Source: Pollenia angustigena
Lineage: Eukaryota; Arthropoda; Insecta; Diptera; Polleniidae
Reading direction: 5' to 3'
DNA: 64,000 nt
Assembly: GCA_930367215.1 (NCBI GenBank)
Contig: OV884058.1
Span: 166,948,478 to 167,012,477 of the forward strand
Shown here: piece by piece, positions 34,485-46,400 of the stretch
How the letters are laid out: each line of letters begins with the position of its first letter
How positions within the stretch are numbered: the stretch's first letter is position 1
Position numbers and translations under genes: made by a program
The notes under the pieces: model-generated
The model's input: the letters and a program-made list of their open reading frames with translations, nothing else
Database searches by the model: none
Told to the model about the DNA's origin: nothing

Positions 34485-37400
34485 TTATACTATAAAAGCT
34501 GCAGCCCGACGATTAATATTACCTCGACACACTGGACAAGTCATTTTGATTTTTTCTGAACAATCCTCACAAATACAAACATGACCACAAGGTAAAATAA
34601 TCACCTGAAAAAAATAGCATATTACATAATTCAAAAGAAAATTAATTAGCCTTATTACGCGAGTCGTTGTCGCGGCTGAAGTGGTAGGCGTTTGAAATTT
34701 TTTTTAATAACATTTTTAATTTATGACAACGACAACGTGAAAGTTTGTTGCATTTATGTATGTCGTTTACGACAATCATAATACCAATTTTTAAAAACAT
34801 CTAATTTCGCACTACAACAACGACATTTGTAATAAGTCCGAATATTTATGATTGTAATATGTATATTTACCTCCTTTGGATTTATATTGCACACAACACA
34901 TAATTGATCAGGTGTTAAATTGACCGGCCTCGATTTAGCTCTTCTCGCTTTTCGTTCTTTTTCCAAAGTTTCTTTTATAAGTCTTTCATCACGTTCTTGT
35001 TTCTTTTTCATATAAAATTTTCTTACAATTATAGTAATCAGTACAGCTGATATAGAACCACAAACGAATATTTTAAATAACATTGAATTTTTGGCTTCCT
35101 CAAATTTCTTAATTAATGTCGACTTTGTCGATGTTGTGAGAAAAAGAGGGCCCAAGGGAGAGGGTTGTAGGCGGAGTGTTTTACCATCTAATTCCAATTC
35201 ACCAACAGCAGTTATAAAACTTCCATCTCTTAAAACTTCTTCGGTTGTTTGTAAACCTTTTTGTCGTATTCCAGAAAAGAAGCCGAATATGTGATCAAAA
35301 AAAGAAAGAGAAGAGGGTTCGTAATTATCATAGACTACATCCATATCGAGTACAGCCGCAGAAAGAGCATCTACAACTTCAACTCCGGCTCCATTATTGG
35401 TCAATTCGAAAGGCATTTCATTGGAAGAAACGTGAATAAGTTTTCGTTGTTCGGACCAAAAACCAGCAAAGCCACGGGCAACGCGATGTTCACTGGAAAG
35501 TGGAGAAAATGTGATTAGTGAAATTGGTAATACGAGAGATTATTTTACTCGGCTAGTTAGTGTCATCAACATTTTTCCCATAATAAGAAAACATTGCAGT
35601 AAAGAAACGACTGTATCGGAAAAAACTGAATTTTTATTACAAAAATTCACTAAAGTTGACTTAAGCAATTGTGCGAAAACATGTGATTCATATGTGTCGA
35701 GCCATATTGAACTTAAGAAAACTTTTTGGTTAACTTTATGAAACTGGGATAATGCGCATAGAAACTAGCTTTCTCTAAAGATTAAATTTCAGTGTATTTA
35801 TCAAAAATAAAAATTGGGAATTAAGCACGTCATAGAGAAATCTTATTAATAATAAATTTTGTATTCCCGAAAATAACGTTGGTTTAAAAAAAAATTGTTT
35901 GATTATTGATATAATAATCGAATTTCCTCAAAAAATTTAATTTTCTTAAATGCCGCGATTTTCTCTTCAAATTTCTTTGTGTCTTTTTAAAATTCATTTT
36001 ACAATGCAAGAACTACAAATCATTAGCTGTGTTAATTTACTAAAAATTGTTACAAATTTGTAACAATTGTTACTAGTAAATTTTTTTCTAACTTGTACTC
36101 TTAACATTTACTTGTAACAATTGAAACAATTTTTAGTAAATGAACACAGCTATTATGTTGCTGTAAATAAAGTTTTTTTAATTTGGAATTACTTCTTTGT
36201 GTTCGAACGAAAAAGGGGTTTCTGGTTAAGTCAAAAATGATAAAACGCCTTAAACTTTTGAAACTGTTCCTTTGTAAAGTTTAACGTTTGCTGGGTTTAT
36301 GAATTTAGTTTTAAATATAGTTTTTCAAAATTCTGATTAACGAAATGTATTGTCTTATTTCTCGGCGATCGAGTACCTTGAACGAATTTAATGAATCTTT
36401 TACTGCTGTTCGATTTAGATACAAGTTTAGAGTAAAGCTATGGTCCACACTTATCATACATTTGAAGCCCCAGACGTAACCACAATTTTTATTAAACATT
36501 TAATTAATTTTGCATAACGTCTTATTGAGCAACCGGCGTTGAAAAATTTAAAAGTTTCATTCTACGATAATTTTTCAGAAATAAAGTTAAGAAATCAATA
36601 AAGTAGTTACGCTTTTGTTGGATTTTCTCGTCTAATATTTGTTAAGTGTGAACATACCTTTAGTAATATTTTTCTGTAATGAGTACATACTTTTGATTTA
36701 CTAAAATTAGTCTAAATAAAGTACTTAAGAATATCAAAAATGCGTCTTATTATATTATAATTTATTAGAGATTTAACGAATACAGATATATCGGCGATAC
36801 TTCAGATTTGCCGATATATCGGTATCGGCAATATTTTACTGTCGATATGACGATACTTTTTTTTATAGATTTTTTGTTAAATTGTTTGTTTAACAGTTTA
36901 ATTTTCTATGCTTATTTTTTGCATAACAGCTAAGAGCAATAACACATTCAAAAGCAGAGCAAAACATCAACCAGAATAATAAATGGTTTTTTTAATTCTT
37001 GTGCTGGGGGTCCACACTACGCGTTCTATGTGTATGTTGCTTTTTTGACCTTTTTTAAAGACGTATGCCAAAATAGAAATTAATCCTACTTTATGCTTTC
37101 GATTCATATGTATATACATTCTACACGTTTGCTGTGTAACTTGTCAGCTTGATTTTACACTACTACTTTTTGAACAGATGCATAAAGGATTGAACGATTG
37201 GTGTGGACCGGTTGCATTACCCGTTTTGCTTGCACCATAATATGTAGTTAAATGTTCTCTCATTGATAAGTTTCTACCCAATAAAAAATGTTATCGTTTT
37301 GCGAAGCACTAAATTTTCATTAAAAAAATAAGCAAATTTTGTATTCGTAACGGTATCCGTAACGGTATCGTTGATATTTCCTTTTGAGTATCGGTATCGT

Positions 37401-40400
37401 ATCGGCAAAAAGGCGTATCGTTACATCCCTAGAATTAATGTTATACACAAAGATCTTGGAGTTATGAATATCTCAGGAGTTATACAGATATTTGTAGCTA
37501 AAAACGCATATACGCTTCAGGGCCACGTTTACCCAGAAACAGCGATTTTATGTAATTGTTGTTGTTGTTTTATGAATTTTATAAAACAGAATAATATTCA
37601 TATTATGAAAACAAAATAATGTTCTTTTGTTACTGATCTTATTAAACACTAAATAAAAAGCGTTTAACGCCCCTGTATACCTGTTAGTCTAAGACAAGGT
37701 GCAATAAAATGTACTTAATAAAAAAAGTTTAGTGCCTTTGATGAAACTTTCAAGCGAAAAATTTACTTTTCATGACGTAACGCCAGCAACTAAATAAGCT
37801 TGTATTTTGAGCCCATGTTGTTCAAATTCTATGCTTTTTGTTACTAAATGTAGAGCAAGTTCCGCTTTACACAAATATATGTACATATAAAAAAGTAAAT
37901 TATACATACACTAGATGTTTGGTCGCGGCGCTGCTTGGGATTTTACAAATTAAAAAAATTTTCATTTAATTATTTTTACGAAGAAAGGAATTTTTCACAT
38001 GAAAATTAATTAAAATTGTTATTGATAATCATTCATTCTTGACTGACCTGAGATTCGAACCCAGGCGGCTGGTTACCCTGACATGTTTCGATCGCTACCA
38101 CTCGATCTCCTCAGAGGGATTTGTCGTCTTACACTCGCAGCCATCGACGACTGATGACGTCAATAGTCAAACATCAATCCTTAAACCAAATTGTATTTTA
38201 ACCTTTGGTAGATCGAAATTTGCTTTTTTGAATGATTATCCATTTTTAATTGATTTCACATGTTTTTCCTTTACCTCAGTATTTTCGTACTTTTTGTCAA
38301 GAATTCTTCTTGAAGTCCAAAGTACATTTTTGTTTTCTCATGTTTGTCTTTTTTTCTTGTTGACCTTTTTCAGCACAACTTGAAGGACAAATGTACATAC
38401 ATATAGAGCTTGTGCCTTAGCTTTAACAATAATTAGTATTGCCTGGGTTCGAATCTCAAGTCAGTCAAGAATGAATTACTCAGGTATGTTCTAGGTTTCG
38501 ACTCGAATTGAAAACGAAAAATTTTTTAAATCCGCATAATAAATCGCTTCTATCGCGAACATGGCTAAAATTCGCGAAAAATCGCAAAATTTTAAACAAA
38601 CAAAAAAACTAATTTAAGATCGCTAAATCGATTAAAAAGAACAAATTGTCTGAAAATAACATAAAAATCGGTAAAAAAAAGCTGTAATTACATCAAAATA
38701 ATGAAAGGGTAAGTTAGGGACTTTTGCATTTTAGATAACGATATATTTTTGATTAAATTGGATAAAGAAGACTTAAAGCTAAAGACAAAATTTATTTTTT
38801 GTTAAAAATGTTATCAGTTCGATTTGTGCTTTGTTGCGATACAGACGTGTATTTTAAACCCCGCATACCACGTTAATGGGGGCTATGACGTGGTGGACCT
38901 TTCAATTCCCCTACACTCGTGGGACCAACTAGCACAATGAATAACTCCAAAAAACAAACACAACAAAAACAAACACAACAAAAACAATTAACGAAAACTC
39001 ATGACGGACAGGCGAGAATAAGGACAACGATTGACAGCGAGATGAAAAAGCCAGGGGCTGTAACAGCCCAGGCAACCAATGAAGATCGGCCCAGGCTGAT
39101 CGGAAGTGGTAAGGCAGCTCGACCAGAAGGCGGCTGCTCCAAAAACTGCGGCGAGGTACCCCTGAACTTCGCTCCAAGTACCTCCAAAACCGCACAAGCC
39201 CTTTCCGTCATTGGAACGGATAAAACCCCTGCTTCGGGTGCTGCCAAGTTGGGTACGACTAAGTCACCTGACAATGCAGCTTCCCATGTGCCCATTGTGC
39301 AAGGAGGGATGGCGATGATAACATCCAATCCCAAAGTTGCACCACCCCCCGCCAAATTCGGCGACCGCAGAAAGTCCCCTTGGCACAAAAACCCTACAAA
39401 GAGGGCATCGAACACAAGGCGTGCTGCCTTGCGTTTCATCGACATTCTCGGCTCCAAGAAAGCTGAAGACCTTACCAATGAGCAAAAAGCTTCATTGGAA
39501 GCTGCAGCCGTGAAACAGCAACCAGGGACGAAACGTCCCAAAATTTAATCGAAACCGATGAACAAATCTTGTAGCGAGGTGGCCAAAGGTCACCTATCAA
39601 CCACGACACATGGAAAAAATGGATAAAAATTATACCAAGAGAAAGTTTTTTTTTTATACATATGTATGTAGTATATCGCACCCTAAATACTAAAGGGTCA
39701 CAACTCAAAATTTTTCAAAAATTACTTTTTTCATAAATTAATTCTCATAAGGCATTGCAAAACTTTCTTAAAATTAGACTTTTTTAATAAGGGAACTAAT
39801 TGTTATACCCTCCACCACAATTAGTTGTGAAGAGGGTATATTAAGTTTGTCATTCCGTGTGAAACTTTTTTATTATTCATCTCAGACCCCATAAAGTATT
39901 TATATTCTGGGTCCTTGAGTAATTCTAAGTCGATTTAGCCATGTTCGTCTGTCTGTCCGTCTGTCCGTCTGTTGAAAACACGCTCACTTTCGAACAACTC
40001 AAAAGAAATTATCAAACTTGGTGCCAAATTGCTTGTAGTTATCCTAAGCAGTTTGGGATTGAAATCCAGCAAAATCGGTTCAGTAGGACCAGAGCTATGA
40101 ATCAAATTATGGAACCACCACCTAAAAAAATTGATAATTTTGTTACAAAAAGTAGCATAAATGCTGGAACAAGGCACCGAATGAGATCAGATTTTGCAAA
40201 ATTTGTTTTATTGGACGGGAAATCACGCTGTTAAATTTCGTGAAGATTTATCCATAATTTACCCTAAGCCCCATATAAACAGTACTCCCGGAAAACAGTT
40301 TAGTACGCCTAAAACCGTAAAAAATAACGCTACCGTAACAAAATTTGGTACATCACAGTTTTTTAGCACTAGAAATAACACTGTGAAATTTCGTGGCGAT

Positions 40401-43400
40401 CGGTCCATATTTTACCTTAGGCCCCATACAAACCCTACTACCGGAAAAAAGTTTAGTACGCCTAAAACCGTATAAAATAATGCAATCATAACAAAATTTG
40501 GTACATCGCAGTTTTATTGGACAAGAAATAAGACTATAAAATTTTTTTTGCTCGTCACAGTTTTATAGGACTAGAAATGATACTGTGAAGTTTCGTGAAG
40601 ATCGGTCCATAATTTACCCTAGGCCCCATATAAACCCTACTCCCGGAAAACAGTTTAGTACACCTAAAACCATATTTAATAATGCTATCATAACAGAAAT
40701 TGGTACGTCACAGTTTTAAAGGACAAGAAATGACGCTATGAAATTTCGTGATGATCGGTCCATAATTTACCCTAGGCCCCATATAAACCCTACTACCGGA
40801 AAACAGTTTAATCGCCTTAAACCATAATTAATAACAAACGTCACAGTTTAAGATAATAATAACATCATACAGATATTACTCCTTAAACATTCGCACTGTC
40901 GGTGGAGGGTATCAAATATTCGGCACAGCCGAATATAGCACTCTAACTTGATTTTTTAAATATTATCACCATTTTTACATAAACTGTTTTTGGGTCTCCT
41001 GAAAGAAAATTTAAGAATTTTGAGTTGTTACAGTTTAGTATTTATAAATACTAAACTGTAACCTATAGGGTGCGATATTTAAAAACCATCCAGTTTTTAT
41101 TTTTAAATCTAACAATATATAGAAAAAAAAATTAACGTGTACTTCATGTACATAAAAATTATCAAAAATAATAAAAAGTTGAGCTTAAAATGTTCTAAAC
41201 TAAAATAAATTTCAGAAGATTGTACTTTTTCTAGAACTGCATGTCGGTCTTTGATATAGTTATAAAACAGGTAGCATGCCATATTAAAATCAAACTAACA
41301 TTGAATAATACTCTGCAGTGTTTCATCCTTTAACAAGTTTCTTTCCTTTGTCCATTGAGCAGACTAAGTACTCATCTTGAAAAAAATAAAACTCTTTTTG
41401 ATTTTTCTTTAACCAACTGAACAACTGTCAAACTAATCAATTGAAAAAGCCATACACGCTTTGATTTGGACAACGACCGACTCAGTTGGCAATTTGTTAT
41501 CGGTTTTCGATTACTTTTAAAAGTTGTTTACACGGTATAACTTTTTACAGCCACTAGTTGAAACAAAATTTGAAAGAGGATTGACTATCATTTAATATAT
41601 ATTATTGAAAGCTTTTACCAGCTTTACAGCAGATAACAGCTGAATTTAATTAAAGTTCCTTATACAGTTACCTTATGTTAGCAGTGTTATAACAGAAATC
41701 TTAACCTTTGTTAACAACTAAAGCAAAAAACTAATTTGTTTGTCTTGACCTGTACAAAAAACCAGGACAATTTAATAGTGGACCAGGACACCAGGACAAG
41801 TAGTATAAAACCAGGACAATCCTGGAAAACCAGGACGTATGGCAGGCCTACTTTAGTACGATCTTGCTCCGTGTCTACCGAAGTGACAACAAGGGCAATC
41901 CGGCTCCATCGGTAAGTGAGGCCAAGCAACCTGAGGTAAGCATGGCTTGCGACAATGCCGTGGGCTCAAGTGACAAAGAGGATACCCAGTCTGTCTCAGG
42001 ATTGGTGGGTGACTTCTTTGATCACTTGGGTGACATGGTTGATGAGGACGTGCTGCTGGAGTCTGACCAGGAGGACGTCAACATCACAGTGGTCGCCAAA
42101 ATGGATCATGGTGAAGGTGCTACAGATCAACCTCCACCACTCTAAAGCAGCATCTGCTGCACTGCTCCTCCGTGTGGTGGAAAGAGGAGAGGAGCTCGTG
42201 ATGGTCCAAGAACCCTGGATTCACAAGAATCGGGTTTGCGGACTAAACCTCAAAGGCTACAAGCTATTGTTTGCGAAAGGTACAGGTAACATAAGATCTT
42301 GTGTCTTAGCTAAAAACTCGTTGAATACCTTCATTCTTTCTGATTACAGTGATGAAGATACTACTACTATTGCTCTTGAGACACCAGACGGTATAGTCTG
42401 GATGGTCTCGGCGTACATGGTGCATGACCACGGGCAGGACCCACCCAACGGGCTCATCCGTGATCCAGTTATAAAGGCCGCGGGCACTGGAACACCGATT
42501 ATAATCTGTGCCGATGCTAATGCGCACCACACAATATGGGGTAGTACGGACACGAATGTAAGAGGTGAGTCGCTATTATCCTTTATTATTAATTATAATT
42601 TAGGAGTAGTAAATAGGGGCTGTGAGCCTACGTTTGTGGTTGCAAATAGGTGTGAGATTCTTGATGTCACGCTAGTTAGTATAAACCACATCAATTTGAT
42701 CGGGAGCTGGATGGTATCGAATGACTGTTCACTCTCTGATCACAAATATGTGGAATTTAATCTAGGGCTTATGGCCTCAGGATCGATGGCTATATTGAAT
42801 AGGAGACGGACGAACTGGGGGATTCAACACTCCTCTCTGGTCCGGTCTCTATCTGACCCTCCTAGGGTTGATGATATCGGAGGGATCGATGCGGCAGTGG
42901 ATTTGCTTTCGAACTCACTGCAGTTGGCGACTTCCTTGGCGTGTAAGTCAAGGGTGCGTAGGGGTAGGAACCGACCACCATGGTGGGATCCTGACATTGC
43001 GCAGCCGAGAATTAACTGTCGTAGGTTGTTCAATGTGGCGAAGCGCCAAGACAACTGGGCGGACTATAAGTCATCATTGAATAAGTTTAGAAATTTGGTT
43101 AGATCAGCGAAAAGGACTGCTTGGAGGAACTTCTGTAGCGGCGTGGAAGGATCCTCTGAGACGAACCGTTTACGTAAGATAATGGCTTCGAGCCCGGTTG
43201 TTCCGACCTACGTCCGGAAATCGGATGGTAGTTGGACTACGAATAGTCAAGAAACACTGGAGGTGTTAATTGATACTCACTTTCCTGGAAACTCCCAATG
43301 CGGGATCAAGCGGGGGAGGCGACTCCCATTCCTATGTCCATTCCATTGGACTATGACAGGATTAAATGGGCTATCGATAGCTTTAGCCCATATAAATCTC

Positions 43401-46400
43401 CGGGTATGGATGGTATGATTCCGGCGGACCTGCAGAGGAATTCGACCCTGATAGTACCCTGGTTGCTGGCCATATACGGGGGATGCGCTAGATTTTCGTA
43501 TTTTCCTGTGAAATGGACCCTGTGTAGAGTGGTCTTTATACCCAAGGGGGGTAACGCTTCTCACACCGAGCCGAAGGACTACAGACCGATCAGTCTTGCA
43601 TCCTTTCTTCTTAAGACTCTTGAGAGGGTTATTGATGCGCACTTGAGGATGACTATCCCAAGGGGTCTACTTTCTGCCTCTCAACATGCCTATACAAAGG
43701 GCAGGTCTGTTGAGACGGCTCTTCACTCTCTAGTCGGAACTATTGAGAGATCGCTCGAATTCAGGGAGTACACACTTGTGGCCTTTCTCGATATTGATGG
43801 GGCCTTCAACAATGTCAACCCGGACTCTATCGTGACGTCCATGAGGAGTCTGGGGATCGATGTTGGCATATGTAGATTTGTGGACAATCTACTGAGGAAT
43901 AGGGTCATTTGCTCTACAATAGGTGAAACCAGTGTTCAGAGGCTGGAGAACAGGGGTACTCCCCAAGGGGGAGTTCTATCCCCACTATAGTGGAACCTGA
44001 CTATGAACACCATGTTGACAAAGATGGATAACATGAGGATCAAAGCAGTGGCGTATGCTGATGATGTTTCAGTGGCCATCACAGGGAGGCATTTGGGAGT
44101 AATGTCCCAGTGTATGGAGGCTGCCTTGAAGGTACTCAGCATCTGGAGTGCATCATGCGGGCTGGGTGTAAATGCGTCTAAGACGGAATGGGTACTCTTT
44201 ACGAGGAAGTATAGGACCGAGGACTTTAGACTTCCAAGGTTAAATGGAACTGAGCTTCAGATATCTCGCAGTGCCAAGTATCTGGGCGTGGTTCTGGATA
44301 GCAGGCTATCATGGGGACTTAATGTCCGGATGAGAGTAGAAAAGGCAATAGTTGCCATATATGCGTGTAGGGGTGCAATCGGCAGAAACTTGGGTATGAA
44401 CCCGAGGTGTGTCAATTGGATCTTTGAAGCTGTGGTAAAGCCGACCCTGTACTATGGGGTCGTTGTATGGTGGACTGCATTGGATAAGAGCATACACCGC
44501 GCGATGCTTGAGAAAGTATACAGACTTGTCGCGTTGATGATCACGGGATCAATGCGATCTACTCCCACGAAGGCGCTGTTTACGATATTGAACTGGCTCC
44601 CGGTGGACATAACGGCCAAACAGTTGGCTCTTTGCTCGGCGACGCGGCTGCACGCGGCGAACGGCTGGTCAACTCGTGACTATGGACACGCCAGGATAAT
44701 CAGAGGTACGATTGTCCCTGACGGAGTGGATTACTGCACCCCGGTGCTGTTCTTTGGTGAGGGGTTCGTGACACAAGTGGCGCACGGTAACGTGCTGTTG
44801 GATACTTTCCGAGAACCAACCCTAGGGATTTATACTGATGGTTCGAGGAAAGGTGAGAGGGTTGGCGGAGGTTTCTTCATAGAGGAACTGGATGTGAAGG
44901 TTTCCTTTCGTCTGCCGGATGGATGTAGTGTCCTGCAGGCGGAAATCTCGGCTATAAGGCGGGCGGCAAACTGGCTGAGGTATCATCGCATATCGGGAGA
45001 TAAACGTATATTTACTGACAGCAAGGCTGCCCTTGCTTCCCGTGACGTCAAAAACAAATTTAGTGGGAAATGATACCATGAACTTAAACACAAATGCAAT
45101 GGAAACCCCCCCTGTAAAAAGTTGTCAAAAGCCTCAAGTCCAAGTTGTTATGGACAGGTATATAACAGTCCTTAAACGGGGTCGCAGCCCTACTTCTTCA
45201 GCTGTTGCTTCGGCATCAAAAGTGCCATCTTTTGATAAAATAAATTCCCGAAATCGCTTTGCAATTCTGGAGGATGAATCCTCTGAAGCACCAAACGTCA
45301 TAAAATCGTCCAAGCCTCCCCCGATATATCTTAGGGAGCATAACTCAAATGATCTAATAAAGAGTTTAATTTCGTTGATTGGTGAAAATTCTTTTTATGT
45401 TGCTGCAATAAAGCGAGGTAGTATAAATGAAACTAAAATTGAAGTAAATCATGAAAATGACTTTCGCAAAATAATAAGCAAATTTGAGGGACTTAAAAAA
45501 AGTTTTTACACATACCAACTCAAGAGCAGTAAAGGTCTCCAGGTGGTGATTAAGGGAATTGATTCATGCATAGATCCAGAGGAAATTAAAACTTTCTTGG
45601 AAGAAAAAGGCTTCAAGATAAAACATGTGGTAAATATTAGAAATAGGGACAAAAATCCAGAACCACTTTTTCGAGTGGAATTAGAGCCCGGCGACATTAA
45701 GTTAAAAAAAAAATTAAACGCATCCCATTTATAGTGTGAAATATATTCTATACAGAAAAATCACAATTGAGGAGCCGCACAAAAAAAATGGACCTGTTCA
45801 GTGCTTAAACTGCCAAGAATTTGGCCATACCAAGGCATACTGCTACTTACCCCCTGTCTGCGTAGTATGTGGTGAACTAAACGGTACAGTTTCTTGCGAT
45901 AAGTCTAAAACCGACCCCAACGTAAAAAAATGTAGCAACTGTGGCGGTAATCACACTGCCAATTATGGAGGATGCCCTGTATATAATATCGTCAAGCAGA
46001 CGGTTGGACCGAAAACAAATACCCCTCAAATGCAGGTCGCAAATCAAGTTAACACAAATGCAATTCAAGCCCCCCAGCCTAGTAATAACAGAACCAGTGT
46101 TTAAAATTCAGTCGCCAGTTTTTTTTTTAACAGGCAACTATACTGAAAATAGTTCGACACATCAATTTTCATCCACACTCATACTTAAATCAGTTGAACT
46201 GTGTGCGCACAGTTACTGAAAAAACAGTAACACAATTTACTTTTTTTCAGCAGTCAAAAGAATCAGCAGCCGACTCACTCCATTTTTAACACACAGACTG
46301 CTGAACTGGCGACTGAAACACAAAGCTGATGTGTTTACAGTTGACGTAAACATTTTTTTTTAGTTTACTAAACGACGTAGCTAGAAACTGGCAGTTCGAC

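Larger units (their letters stand above)
39673..41080. mobile_element. TIR element with ATATCGCACCCTA ends, hosting a DINE-1-like copy
   Basis: The left end ATATCGCACCCTAAATACTA continues to CACAACTCAAAATTTTT; the inverted right end has ATATCGCACCCTATAGGTTA, a TTTAGTATTTATAAATACTAA palindrome and then ACAACTCAAAATT. The outer 13 bp and the CACAACTCAAAATT block agree. TA at the start suggests a Tc1/mariner-type target. Most of its length is the nested DINE-1-like element. Confidence 0.55.
38830..45046 (+). mobile_element. LOA-type non-LTR retrotransposon, interrupted and 3'-truncated
   Basis: Parts in order: a probable 5' UTR (about 38830-38918), ORF1 N-terminal part (38919-39548, continuing in another frame to about 39620), an insertion zone (39620-41850), ORF1 C-terminal end (41864-42145), and ORF2 with endonuclease, reverse transcriptase and a partial RNase H (42108-45046). 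ORF1 and ORF2 overlap by about 38 nt. Presence of RNase H and the INLHHSKAAS start of the endonuclease point to the LOA group. The 3' end is lost where the Jockey-type element begins. Base composition is clearly more GC-rich than the surroundings. Confidence 0.85.

Noticed and set aside
35091..35518. Plus frames opposite Mul1 exon 3
   Set aside because: They are shadows of the Mul1 coding exon on the other strand.
39264..39541. Minus frames of up to 180 codons opposite LOA ORF1
   Set aside because: Antisense shadows of a GC-rich coding region without motifs of their own.
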